A stretch of DNA of 64,000 nt from Paramesorhizobium salinisoli (GTDB lineage Bacteria > Pseudomonadota > Alphaproteobacteria > Rhizobiales > Rhizobiaceae). Shown in pieces: positions 8,777 through 17,400 of the stretch. The notes under the pieces were generated by a model. It did not search any database and was not told the DNA's origin. It worked only from the letters and a program-made list of their open reading frames with translations. Made by a program: the position numbers and the translations under genes. The stretch is taken from positions 1 through 64,000 of the forward strand of contig NZ_QOZG01000007.1 in assembly GCF_003335045.1 (NCBI RefSeq). Reading direction: 5' to 3'. Numbering within the stretch: position 1 is the stretch's first letter; every line of letters starts with the position of its first letter.

Positions 8777-9703
8777 CTACCGGGAAGCTTTGTAGAGCTT
8801 GGCGGCAATTTCAAACATTTCCTCCGGGGCGTAATCCGGTGTGAAAGCAGAGGGCTCACCAACGAGTTCCTGGATTTTGCCACCATCTGGCATCCCCTCG
8901 ACTACCTCCAACTCACCTGGGGGGTCGTCCGGGAGCGCCATTTCTCCGTTACCCCAGATCCCGGATATCTCTCGATAATCATCAGGGCTGAACGTGTAGA
9001 GTCGACGGTGCGAACCTTCTTCAAGATATTTCTGGCACTCAGGAATGTTTGCCAGGGGAATATTGGGCGTCGGGAGCATCTTCTCGATCTCGACACCAGT
9101 AATCTGCTTGAGCGCGAGGGCATATGCGTGGGCATGCACCGATCCCCGCACCAGCAGATATCCACAAACCTCCCTCCCTGTCGGGTCGGAAAGCGTCTCA
9201 TAGACTCGCAGCTTGTGCAGCCGAGCTCCGCATTCGAGATGGAAATTGTGCAGGAGGTCAAAGATGACATTCCCCGTCGTTGTGACGAAATCTTTATTCC
9301 AACTCAGCCCGTTCGAATCGATCGGCACCGCACCACCACCATGTGACAGAAATCCGGCAGCCAGCCTTGCGTCCTTCATCGCATCGAACGGAGCGTCCGT
9401 GATATCGGTCGGGCCAACCATGTCACCGTCCGGCTTATCCGGACCGTTCGCAAGCATAGCGACGCCATTGCTGACCAATTCGACATGGCCAAGTTCTTCA
9501 GCCGTGATCGCGGCCACCAGGCTGTAAAACGGCCTGAGCTTACTCTTCGAGCGAAAATTGAAGCTCTGGAAGAGATAGTTGCCCAGCGTAGACATCTCTC
9601 CGTATTTTCCGCCCAGCAACTCCTGGAGTGCCGCAGCCGCGTTGACATCTTGCCTGGCGGGGGCAGGTAGCTCGATCTGAAGCTTATCGACGCGTAAAAA
9701 CAT
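8777..9703 (-). CDS. Manganese-containing (non-heme) catalase
   Basis: This 308-residue protein belongs to the dimanganese catalases, which disproportionate hydrogen peroxide. The ferritin-like metal ligands are visible: E in GGKYGEMSTL, E and H in ITAEELGHVELV, E in NFHLECGARLH, and H in RGSVHAHAYALAL. The C-terminal tail (PDYAPEEMFEIAAKLYK) is typical. The start at 9703 has GGGAG eight bases upstream; a longer frame to 9736 lacks a site. It is monocistronic and has no obvious link to the biotin genes. Confidence 0.93.
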   Translation of the reverse strand: MFLRVDKLQIELPAPARQDVNAAAALQELLGGKYGEMSTLGNYLFQSFNFRSKSKLRPFYSLVAAITAEELGHVELVSNGVAMLANGPDKPDGDMVGPTDITDAPFDAMKDARLAAGFLSHGGGAVPIDSNGLSWNKDFVTTTGNVIFDLLHNFHLECGARLHKLRVYETLSDPTGREVCGYLLVRGSVHAHAYALALKQITGVEIEKMLPTPNIPLANIPECQKYLEEGSHRRLYTFSPDDYREISGIWGNGEMALPDDPPGELEVVEGMPDGGKIQELVGEPSAFTPDYAPEEMFEIAAKLYKASR

Positions 9704-9736
9704 GGCCAGTCTCCCTTTGAGAAACTGACCAAACAT

Positions 9737-10170
9737 CCCGCTCGGTTCGATTGTTCCGGCCTATCGGTCAAAAATTTTATCTAAGCAACTCCGCAGCTGG
9801 ATTCTAACAAACTCAACTATCATCCAGTAACGGATGATTGGGTCTCCCGCGTGCCTTCGCCGAGATCCAACAGCCCGAGACTATCAATGTCAAAGCTGCG
9901 CCTTCCAACGAATTTCGGGATCATGGCGGCTGTTGCAGCCTCCATGCGACGTCAACGATGGCCCAGAATCCGAATACCGCGAACTCGCACAGCAAATCGT
10001 CGGCAAGATGGACCTGAACAATATCCCGACTACGGGATGATCGAGCACCTCAGAGTCAATTATCTCGTCTTTTCTTCTTAGCGATTAACCTAGGAGACCT
10101 GCGCGCGTGTGCCTAGACTGGCGTGTTGATCTGTGATTCTCTCAATCTGAACAATGGAATGAGGGATGCG
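9737..10170. other. Intergenic between catalase and transposase remnants
   Basis: About 430 bases, containing the catalase promoter region at the left and the start of an IS5-family remnant at the right. Short frames here have no family signature. I see no tRNA and no strong terminator. Confidence 0.4.
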
Positions 10171-10480
10171 ATGTCACATCGGCGCATTGGTCAGGAAAAG
10201 TTCGGTTTTGCCGTTGATCGCGGCCAGCATTCGTCTTGGATGCGCTTGCCAAGCTGATTGATTGGTACGATCGATCAGGCCCTTGGTGTGGTTTCCTGCT
10301 CTGCGGAGGGCGAGCCTGCTTGGCTGCCAATGGCCTTGTTCAAGGCGATGCTGCTGTCGATCTGGTATGACTTGTCCGACATCAAGCTTGCCGAGGCGCT
10401 GGATAACAGAGGACCGTTCCGAGGGTTCTGCGGGTTCTCCGCTTCAGAGCCGACACCTGTGCGAACGGCTTTCGGGCGAG
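10171..10480 (+). pseudogene. IS5-family transposase, N-terminal remnant
   Basis: Starts MSHRRIGQEKFGFAVDRGQH and, after frame slips near 10235 and 10258, continues LDALAKLIDW, GEPAWLPMALFKAMLLSIWY and FCGFSASEPTPVRTAF. This is the N-terminal DUF772 region of IS5-group transposases. It stops abruptly near 10480 where minus-strand IS630 sequence begins. The DDE core is absent. Confidence 0.75.
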
Positions 10481-10659
10481 ATCGAGCCGGTCTCCCGATA
10501 CCGCTGCGACCACTTCACCACAGACGAAACGGCAACCCCAAAGCGGGGCCGCAACCGACCGGCAGCTCTCTCCGACCAGAACCGCATGTACAACGCGCTA
10601 CGAAGATCATTGGAAAGAGGTGCTGTCATCTGATGCTGGCCTCCTCTCCAGCCAGCATC
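10462..10659 (-). pseudogene. IS630-family transposase, N-terminal remnant with terminal hairpin
   Basis: On the minus strand MTAPLSNDLR (from 10629) and, after a scrambled stretch, RFGVAVSSVVKWSQRYRETG form the helix-turn-helix start of rhizobial IS630 transposases. The DDE domain is missing. Just outside the start codon is a perfect inverted repeat GATGCTGGC-N10-GCCAGCATC (10632-10659), probably part of the element end. Its left border butts onto IS5 sequence and its right border onto a truncated glycosyltransferase. Confidence 0.65.
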
Positions 10660-10674
10660 TTGAATCACAAAATC

Positions 10675-10864
10675 CAATGAATGGGAATCCCCATTGTTTC
10701 AGATCCGGGTCGGGTTCGCGCTCAAAGGTCGAAAGCCCGGATGCCAGCTCAACCCTATGGCCGCAACGTTCGAGCGCCCTGATCAGCAATTGCGCCATCT
10801 GACGGTCACCCGAGGGGACCGGATGGCTTGGCGATTTCATGGGCGCGTAGAAGGCAATTCGCAT
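10675..10864 (-). pseudogene. Glycosyltransferase, N-terminal fragment truncated by IS630 remnant
   Basis: Begins with ATG at 10864: MRIAFYAPMKSPSHPVPSGD, then MAQLLIRALERCGHRVELAS and a DPDLKQWG segment. This is the N-terminal nucleotide-sugar-transferase fold start of a GT4-like glycosyltransferase. Similarity ends near 10675, where mobile-element sequence starts, so only about 60 codons remain. It is divergent from the DUF3095 gene, 92 bases away. Confidence 0.65.
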
Positions 10865-10956
10865 CGATCGAGTCTATCGACAGGAAATCGATGCAAGTCA
10901 ACGTCAAGCGGCATTCTGCTGATCCCGGATCGAATGAGATGTGCTAGTTATAGAGC

Positions 10957-12114
10957 ATGGAAAAGCCAGTTTCGCCCGATTCATTCCTGGATACATTGCC
11001 GGTCTTCCCGGAATTCGAACGCGTAGCCGATATAGACAATTACCGGCCTCTGCCAGCCGGCTGGGCGCTCGCGGTGGCCGATATCGTCAATTCAACCGGA
11101 TCTGTCGAAGCCGGCCGCTATAAATCCGTCAACATGGCGGGCGCCAGCGTGATCTCCGCATTGCTCAATGCGCTCGCAAGGCGCGATCTTCCTTTCGTGT
11201 TCGGCGGCGACGGCGCGCTGGTGACTGTTCCGCCCTCCGCCATGCAGGCCGCCCGTGAGGCCCTCGCCGCCGTCCAGGCCTGGGTGGCGGAAGAACTTGG
11301 GATGACCCTGCGCGCCGCCATCGTGCCGATTGAAGATATCCGCGCGGAAGGCCGCGATGTGCGGGTCGCACGGTTTCAGGCTTCCGATGACGTATTCTAC
11401 GCCATGTTTGCCGGCGGTGGCAGCAGTTGGGCGGAAACCCAGATGAAGGCAGGCCAATATCGAATCGAACCGGCTCCGAAAGGAACCAGGCCGGACCTGA
11501 CGGGGCTGTCGTGCCGTTGGGATCCAATCGAAGCCACGCTTGGCGAGATCGTCTCCATCATCGCCGTGCCGGGCCCTTCGCATGATACGCGCGCTTTCCA
11601 GGATCTGGTCTCCGATCTCATCGCTTTTACTGGCCAGCAGCAGCGCGGTGGCCATCCGCTGCCGGTAGAAGGCCCCAAATTCGGCGCCTCCTCGCAAGGT
11701 CTGGAGATCGAGGTACGCGCAAACGCGCCCAGCGGCCGGCAATGGCTTGCAAAGCTGTGGATACGGCTTGTCCTCATGCTCGCCGTCACAGCCGACAGGT
11801 TCGGCTGGAAGATGGGCGGCTTCGATCCAAGGGCCTATCGGCGCGAGGTGACCAGAAACTCGGATTTCCGCAAATTCGATGACGGGCTGAAGATGACAAT
11901 CGATCTCGAGCCTGCCGCCCTGCGCAAGATCGATGAACGGCTGCAGACCGCCGAGAGCGCGGGCATATGCAACTACGGACTGCATCGGCAGAAATCGGCT
12001 TTGATGACCTGCATCGTCGCATCACCCATGCAGCGGAACCACGTCCATTTCATCGACGGCGCAGCCGGCGGCTATGCGATGGCAATGACAAAATTAAAAG
12101 CGAAACTGGCCTGA
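10957..12114 (+). CDS. DUF3095 protein with nucleotide-cyclase-like core
   Basis: This 385-residue cytosolic protein matches the DUF3095 family. Near the N-terminus it carries VADIVNST (D42) and FVFGGDGA (D85), separated by about 40 residues. This spacing and sequence resemble the two metal-binding aspartates of class III adenylate/guanylate cyclases (D-x-x-x-S-T and G-D-G). A second half with GGHPLPVEGPKFG and a conserved C-terminal region (YGLHRQKSALMTCIV) is unique to the family. It is intact although both sides are damaged by mobile elements. The neighbouring truncated glycosyltransferase is divergent, so no operon context helps. Whether it makes a cyclic nucleotide is unknown. Confidence 0.8.
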   Translation: MEKPVSPDSFLDTLPVFPEFERVADIDNYRPLPAGWALAVADIVNSTGSVEAGRYKSVNMAGASVISALLNALARRDLPFVFGGDGALVTVPPSAMQAAREALAAVQAWVAEELGMTLRAAIVPIEDIRAEGRDVRVARFQASDDVFYAMFAGGGSSWAETQMKAGQYRIEPAPKGTRPDLTGLSCRWDPIEATLGEIVSIIAVPGPSHDTRAFQDLVSDLIAFTGQQQRGGHPLPVEGPKFGASSQGLEIEVRANAPSGRQWLAKLWIRLVLMLAVTADRFGWKMGGFDPRAYRREVTRNSDFRKFDDGLKMTIDLEPAALRKIDERLQTAESAGICNYGLHRQKSALMTCIVASPMQRNHVHFIDGAAGGYAMAMTKLKAKLA

Positions 12115-12146
12115 GAAGGCCTTGGTCCGGCGCGGGTCCGGCACAT

Positions 12147-12197
12147 TAGAGCATCCCGCTTTCAGGTGGAATCACTGAAAGCGGATAAGATGCTCTA
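12147..12197. repeat. TAGAGC-class intergenic hairpin 1
   Basis: TAGAGCATC at 12147 pairs with GATGCTCTA at 12197, and inside it CCGCTTTCAG pairs with CTGAAAGCGG. The long imperfect hairpin follows the DUF3095 stop and could also serve as its terminator, though no U-tract follows. Similar TAGAGC palindromes are at 21116-21215 and 44114-44149. Confidence 0.7.
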
Positions 12198-12211
12198 GAA
12201 TCAAAGTGCTA

Positions 12212-12985
12212 GGCTGTAGTGACAAACTAACGATCTTGGGCTTCCCAATTCGTGGACAACCAGATTCAGAGCAGGCTTTGGAGGTCCGCTTTGGAAGGTG
12301 AAGTTCTTCGCGATGATCAGTGGGAGCAGATCAAGCCATTCGTGCCCGGCGGTCGGAAGGGCAAGCGCGGGCCGCGCAGCGATGGCCGGCGCTTCTTCGA
12401 CGCACTCTTGTGGCTAGCCCCGATCAGGTGCACGCTGGCGCGATCTGCCGGAACGGTTGGGCCCCTATCAGACAGCGAAGCGGCGTTACTACCGCTGGAT
12501 CGAAGCAGGTGTTTTCGACCAGCTGTTCGAGGCGATGTCTGCCAACCCGGACCTGGAATGGATGATGATCGACGCAACTGTCATTCGCGCCCAAGCTCAA
12601 GCCGCAGGAGCCCGGCGTAAAAGGGGGGATCTGAAGCCCAGGCTCTAGGCCGCTCTCGCCGCGGGTTCGGCACCGAGCTCCATGCGGTCGTAGACGCCCT
12701 CGGCCTGCCGGTCCGCTTTGCCATCGGACCGGGCCAACAAAATGACATGGCGCCGGCCTGTAGCCTCATCGATGGCTTGCCTGCCACCCAAGTGCTCGCA
12801 GATCGCGCCTATGATGCCGATCGGCTGCATGATGATCCTCGATCAAGGCGGCGAGCCCGTCATACCACCGCGACGCCATCGCAAAAATAAGCACAGCTAT
12901 GACAAACTCGCCGCGAACTTTCTCGGTTTCGTTAAGCTCGCAAGCATCATGCTCTGGCTCAAATGATTAAATTGTCACTACCACC
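12212..12985 (+). mobile_element. Degraded IS5-family (IS427 group) insertion sequence
   Basis: Both ends are visible. GGCTGTAGTGACAA at 12212-12225 is matched by the complement GGTGGTAGTGACAA at 12985-12972 (12 of 14). Between them lies a broken transposase. I see no convincing target duplication. The element is about 770 bases, shorter than usual, in line with an internal deletion. Confidence 0.8.
12252..12966 (+). pseudogene. IS5-family (IS427 group) transposase, frameshifted and internally deleted
   Basis: The reading starts MDNQIQSRLWRSALEGEVLR and FVPGGRKGKRGPRSDGRRFF, slips near 12420, continues YQTAKRRYYRWIEAGVFDQL and MMIDATVIRAQAQAAGARR, stops at 12648, and resumes as LHAVVDALGLPVRFAIGPGQ. 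The ending YDKLAANFLGFVKLASIMLW is present, but the segment between the GGEPVIPPRRHRK motif and that tail is deleted. Elements of this group normally use one programmed frameshift; this copy has more damage and is not functional. Confidence 0.8.
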
Positions 12986-13202
12986 TGGAGCCTCGCCTCG
13001 TGCCAGCGCGTCAGAGACGAACAGGTCGGCATGAGCTTGCAAGAAGCGGCTTGTGCCGAATTGCAAAATGGGCGTGATCGACATCAGCTCCTCCGGTTCT
13101 GCATGTTTTTTATTATTGCAGACATTGTGTCAAGGCGTGCTGGCGCCGTTGGAGGATACAGCGCGAAGCTTCGGAAAATTCCGCGCCGCGGATCACGGAG
13201 GA

Positions 13203-13790
13203 TCAGCTATGCGTAATTCTCGTGCCCAAAACCTTCAGGCATTCGCGCATGAAAGCGGCAAGGCCGGTCCAGCCCTTGGCGGAGACCATGTTGCCGTCGA
13301 CATAGGCCTCGGTCGGCTTTACGTCGATATAGATGCCGCCGACGGCCGTCACCTCGGGTTCGCAGGCGCCAAGGCCGGCGACTTTCCGACCTTTTAGCAC
13401 GCCCGGGACAGCCATCAGGATCTGCACACCATGGCAGATGGTGAAGATCGGCTTGCCAGTTTCATGGAAGTGACGGACCATGTCCTGTACGCGCTTATCG
13501 GTGCGGATATATTCCGGGCCGCGACCGCCCGCCGCATAGACGGCGTCGTATTCCTCGAGCCGCACCTCGGAAAAGGTCTTGTTGATGTCGGCGTAATGGC
13601 CGAGTTTTTCCGTGTAGGTCTGGTCGCCTTCAAAGTCGTGCAGCGAGGTCTTGATGCGGTCGCCCGCCTTCTTGTCCGGGCAGACTACATGCACCGTGTG
13701 GCCGACCGCTTCCATCCCCTGCTGGAAAACGAAGATCTCGTATTCCTCGGTGAACTCGCCGGTCAGCATGAGGATCTTCTTGCTGTTCAT
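13203..13790 (-). CDS. DJ-1/PfpI family protein
   Basis: This 195-residue protein has the PfpI/DJ-1 fold signature, with the nucleophilic elbow FTICHGVQ (cysteine) preceded by YDAVYAAGGRGPEY. Family members act as glyoxalases/deglycases, amidases or redox-linked chaperones. The start at 13790 has AGGAG seven bases upstream (AGGAGATATGAC-ATG). It is the last gene of the sugar-transport operon, 58 bases after the binding-protein gene, so it may deal with a reactive carbonyl intermediate of that pathway (inference). Confidence 0.88.
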   Translation of the reverse strand: MNSKKILMLTGEFTEEYEIFVFQQGMEAVGHTVHVVCPDKKAGDRIKTSLHDFEGDQTYTEKLGHYADINKTFSEVRLEEYDAVYAAGGRGPEYIRTDKRVQDMVRHFHETGKPIFTICHGVQILMAVPGVLKGRKVAGLGACEPEVTAVGGIYIDVKPTEAYVDGNMVSAKGWTGLAAFMRECLKVLGTRITHS

Positions 13791-13848
13791 GTCATATCTC
13801 CTGTTATCATGAAATTCGTGGTGCCCGGCGGGCGGGCACCGAAACGGA

Positions 13849-14817
13849 TCAAAATGGGGAAGCAGGGAAATAGAACTGGTCGGCATTTTCCGGCGTGATC
13901 AGTGGTGCACCAAGCAGGAAGGTACCGCGCATGGGTGCCTGTCCGCCGAACTGTGCCGCCGTCATGTAGATGGCAGACTTGATCATCGACGGCGGATAGG
14001 GCGTGGAGATCGGCGTGCGCTCGTTGCCTTCCTTCACCATCTCGATGACCTGCTTCATACCATTGCCGCCAAGCGCAAACTTTATGTCCTTGCGCCCCGC
14101 ACGGTCGACGGCCTCGATGACGCCGAGTAGCATGTCGTCGTCGTTCGCCCAGACAGCATCGATCTTCGGATATTTCGCAAGATAGTCCTGCATCAGCTTG
14201 AAGGCCTCGTCCTGATTCCAGTTGGCGTACTGGATGTCGAGGATCTTGATGTCCGTCTTGTTGATGACGTCAGAAAAACCTTTGATGCGCTCATCGTCGA
14301 TGACGGTCGGAATGCCACGAAGTACGACGATCTGCCCCTCGCCGCCAAGCTTGTCGGAAAGCCACTGTGCCGTGTTCGCACCAACGGCGATATTGTCGCC
14401 CGCGACATAGAGATCCTGGATCGCAGGATCGGTAAGGCCCCGGTCAACTACGGAAATGAACGTGCCCTTCTCCTTGATCTGCTGCACCGGACCAGTCAGT
14501 TCCTCAGACGTGAACGGTAGGATAACCAGCGCGTCCAATTTGCGGGTTGCCGAAAGATCCTCCAGCGCGGACACCTGGGCAGTCGCCGACGACGCAGTTG
14601 ACAGGACGACGTCGATGTTTGGAAACGCTGCCTCGATCTCCTTCTCGGCCTGCTCTGCGTGGTAGACCACGCCTCCCGTCCATCCATGTGTGGCGGCAGG
14701 AATGGACACGGCGATGATGACATCTCTCTCCTGGGCATGAGCGGCGGCGAACGGCAGAGCCAAGGCGATGGCAGCCGTGGATAAAAATATTTTGGTCTTA
14801 TGGATCATGGACTTCAT
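13849..14817 (-). CDS. CUT2 sugar ABC transporter, substrate-binding protein
   Basis: This 322-residue periplasmic protein belongs to the RbsB-like (Peripla_BP_4) family. A signal peptide covers residues 1-30 (FLSTAAIALALPFAAAHA). The mature part has the two-lobe pattern with VVDRGLTD, IVVLRGIPTVIDDERIKGF and AVWANDDDMLLGVIEAVDRA, typical of pentose/polyol binders. The SD AGGAGGAG stands before ATG 14817. It follows the permease by 29 bases. The sugar is not identifiable from sequence; the divergent alcohol and aldehyde dehydrogenases suggest a polyol or related compound. Confidence 0.88.
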   Translation of the reverse strand: MKSMIHKTKIFLSTAAIALALPFAAAHAQERDVIIAVSIPAATHGWTGGVVYHAEQAEKEIEAAFPNIDVVLSTASSATAQVSALEDLSATRKLDALVILPFTSEELTGPVQQIKEKGTFISVVDRGLTDPAIQDLYVAGDNIAVGANTAQWLSDKLGGEGQIVVLRGIPTVIDDERIKGFSDVINKTDIKILDIQYANWNQDEAFKLMQDYLAKYPKIDAVWANDDDMLLGVIEAVDRAGRKDIKFALGGNGMKQVIEMVKEGNERTPISTPYPPSMIKSAIYMTAAQFGGQAPMRGTFLLGAPLITPENADQFYFPASPF

Positions 14818-14846
14818 TTTCTCCTCCTTTGAAGTCTGCGCTGTTT

Positions 14847-15842
14847 TCAGCGGTTGACGGTAAAGCGGTGCGCCAGCATGGCGATGATGATGATCGCACC
14901 CTGCACGGCGGCCACGAGGTACTCGGACACCAAATCCGAAAGGACCATGACGTTGGCGATCACCTCGAGAATGAGGGCACCTGCAACGGTTCCTCCGATG
15001 CGGCCCCTGCCGCCGCGAAGCAGGGTGCCCCCGATCACGACCGCGGTGATGACCTGCAATTCCCAAAGCTGACCTGTCGTCGGTGTCGCAGCGCCGAGGC
15101 GGGGCACGTAGCAGATGGCCGCGACGGCGACGCAAAAGCCCTGGATGACGTAGGCGACCGTGCGAACGCCTGCGACATTGACGCCGGAAAAGCGCGCCAC
15201 CTCGACATTGGATCCCGCCGATGTCAGGCGGCGGCCATACTTCGTCTTGTAGAGCAAGAAGGCGCCGAGCATGACGACGACAAAGGTGATCAGCACCGGA
15301 TAGGGAATGCCCAAGAGATTGCCGAAATAGACCGGTCGGTAGGCTTCACGCAGGCTGCGGTCGATCGGCAGCGAGCCGCCGTTCGTCATGAAGGTGATGA
15401 AGGCGCGGAAGATGCCCATTGTGCCGAGCGTCACGATGAAGGGCTCTATGCGTCCAAGCGTCACGATGAGGCCGTTGAAGAGGCCGCAAAGCGAACCCAC
15501 GACGAGTGCCACGCCCGCTCCCATCGGGATGGCCCAGTTTCCGAATGCCGGCACCAGATGGTTCATCACCATGATCATGATGCCGGTGACGAAGGCCATC
15601 ATCGAACCCACCGACAGGTCGAGCCCACCGGATGAGATCACGAAAGTTGCGCCGACCGCGATGATCGCGATGAAAGCGCTGCGGGTGATTACATTGATCA
15701 GGTTGTCTGCCGACACGAAGCTGGGATTGACCAGCGCACCGAACAGCATGATCACCGCAAGCGCGATGAACGGCGCAAAATCGGCCCACCGGATGCGGCT
15801 TCCTTCGTCAGCAGGCGCGACGGTCGCTATCGCTGCAGTCAT
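14847..15842 (-). CDS. CUT2 sugar ABC transporter, permease
   Basis: This 331-residue RbsC-like inner-membrane protein has about eight to ten helices. Family hallmarks are the SSGGLDLSVGSMMAFV segment, GLFNGLIVTLGRIEPFIVTLGTMGIFRA and the late GGTLLRGGRGRIGGTVAGAL motif. The start is ATG 15842, with GGAGG seven bases upstream; another ATG lies six bases before. The gene overlaps the end of the ATPase gene by 35 bases, indicating tight coupling. Confidence 0.9.
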   Translation of the reverse strand: MTAAIATVAPADEGSRIRWADFAPFIALAVIMLFGALVNPSFVSADNLINVITRSAFIAIIAVGATFVISSGGLDLSVGSMMAFVTGIMIMVMNHLVPAFGNWAIPMGAGVALVVGSLCGLFNGLIVTLGRIEPFIVTLGTMGIFRAFITFMTNGGSLPIDRSLREAYRPVYFGNLLGIPYPVLITFVVVMLGAFLLYKTKYGRRLTSAGSNVEVARFSGVNVAGVRTVAYVIQGFCVAVAAICYVPRLGAATPTTGQLWELQVITAVVIGGTLLRGGRGRIGGTVAGALILEVIANVMVLSDLVSEYLVAAVQGAIIIIAMLAHRFTVNR

Positions 15843-17400
15843 TTTCATCCTCCTCCACGGCTCCACGCTCGCTCGTCGTGGCGGCGTAGACGACGTTCTC
15901 CTCACTGATGTCTTCGCCACGAAGCTCGGCGACGATCCTTCCTGACCGCATCACGAGGACGCGGTCGGCGAGCCCCACGAGTTCCTGCATTTCAGACGAG
16001 ATCACGATGCAGGCCTTTCCGGCGCGCACCATCGTGTCGATGAAGTCGTAGATCTGGCTCTTGTTGCCGATGTCGATACCGCGCGTCGGCTCGTCGATAA
16101 TGATCACCGACGGATCGGCCATCATCACCTTGGCAAGGAGCAGCTTCTGCTGATTGCCGCCCGATAGCTTACTGGCTTCGAGCCGCAGGGAGCGCACGCG
16201 GATGTCGTAGTCGGCGACGGCGCTCTTAAGGCAGGACCGCTCCTGGCGCCGGTTGAGGACGACCCCCGGATTAAGGGCATCCAGCGCCTGTAAGGTCAGA
16301 TTGGGGCCGAGCTTCTCCTCCAGAAGCAGCCCCTTGCCTTTGCGATCCTCAGTCAGATAGACGAGACCGGCATCCATCAACGTGCGGACGGACCGGTTCT
16401 TGATCTCGTTGCCGTTCAGGACGACATTTTCGGCGTCGGACGGACGAAGCCCCATAAGCCCTTCGATCAGTTCCGTGCGCCCCGCGCCGATCATGCCGCC
16501 GATGCCCAGAACTTCGCCGGGGCTGACGCTGAAGGAGACCTTTTGCGAGCCGTGATCGACGGCGAGATTCGTGACCGACAGGATCGGCGCGGCGGTGGCG
16601 GCAGGCCGCTTGTGCGGATACAGCATATCCAGTTCCCGCCCCACCATCAGCTCCGCCATTTCGCGCTGGCTGAGGCCGGCCGCCGGCCAGGTGCCGATCA
16701 TGCGACCGTCGCGAAGAACGGTAATGCGGTTCGCAAGCGCCTGCACCTCATCCAGACGATGCGAGATGTAGAGCACCGCGACGCCGTGATCGCGCAGGCT
16801 GCGTACGATATCCAGCAACGCCGCCACTTCGTTATTGGCAAGAACAGCCGTCGGTTCGTCGAATATGACAACCTTGCGGTCGTCGAGAAGGGCACGCGCG
16901 ATCTGCACCAGCTGCCGCTGGGCGAGCGGCAGCGCACCCAGCCGGTCGCGCGGCCGGGCGGTCGAGCCCACGCGCACCAGGAGTTCGGCGGCGCGGCGGT
17001 TCATCGCCCTGTCGTCCACCAGCAAGCCACGACCGATCTCGCGCCCGAGAAAGAGGTTTTCCGCAACCGTCAGATCTGCTGCCAGCAGAATTTCCTGGTG
17101 AACGAGGACGATGCCCGCATTCTCTGCATCGACGGCGTTGCGGAATGCGACCGACTCACCTTCCATGATCAACTGACCGACTGTCGGTGCGACGTGGCCG
17201 GAGAAAAGTTTCATCAACGTGGACTTGCCTGCACCGTTCTCGCCGATGATGGCGTGAACCTCTCCGGCACGAACATCGAGCGAAATGTCCGACAGGACGG
17301 TGATCGGGCCATAGGCCTTGCCTAACCCTTCAGCCCTGAGCACGCCGATGGCTGGAACCGGCGGCGCCACCGCCGTATAGGGAGACAGGACCGCGTTCAT
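15808..17400 (-). CDS. CUT2 sugar ABC transporter, double ATPase
   Basis: This 530-residue protein has two ABC domains in RbsA/MglA layout. Domain 1 has a canonical Walker A GENGAGKST near residue 54, a Q-loop in LVHQEI and Walker B VVIFDEPTAVL. Domain 2 has the degenerate Walker A GMIGAGRTE, a signature LSGGNQQK and Walker B VIIIDEPTRGID. In domain 1 the signature region reads LGALPLAQRQLVQIARAL instead of LSxGxxQ, common in this subfamily. The ATG at 17400 overlaps the gntR stop (ATGA). Confidence 0.93.
   Translation of the reverse strand: MNAVLSPYTAVAPPVPAIGVLRAEGLGKAYGPITVLSDISLDVRAGEVHAIIGENGAGKSTLMKLFSGHVAPTVGQLIMEGESVAFRNAVDAENAGIVLVHQEILLAADLTVAENLFLGREIGRGLLVDDRAMNRRAAELLVRVGSTARPRDRLGALPLAQRQLVQIARALLDDRKVVIFDEPTAVLANNEVAALLDIVRSLRDHGVAVLYISHRLDEVQALANRITVLRDGRMIGTWPAAGLSQREMAELMVGRELDMLYPHKRPAATAAPILSVTNLAVDHGSQKVSFSVSPGEVLGIGGMIGAGRTELIEGLMGLRPSDAENVVLNGNEIKNRSVRTLMDAGLVYLTEDRKGKGLLLEEKLGPNLTLQALDALNPGVVLNRRQERSCLKSAVADYDIRVRSLRLEASKLSGGNQQKLLLAKVMMADPSVIIIDEPTRGIDIGNKSQIYDFIDTMVRAGKACIVISSEMQELVGLADRVLVMRSGRIVAELRGEDISEENVVYAATTSERGAVEEDENDCSDSDRRAC

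Noticed and set aside
14829-15635. A 268-codon plus-strand frame
   Set aside because: Antisense to the sugar permease; composition (many H, D, R) is a mirror of membrane-helix codons.
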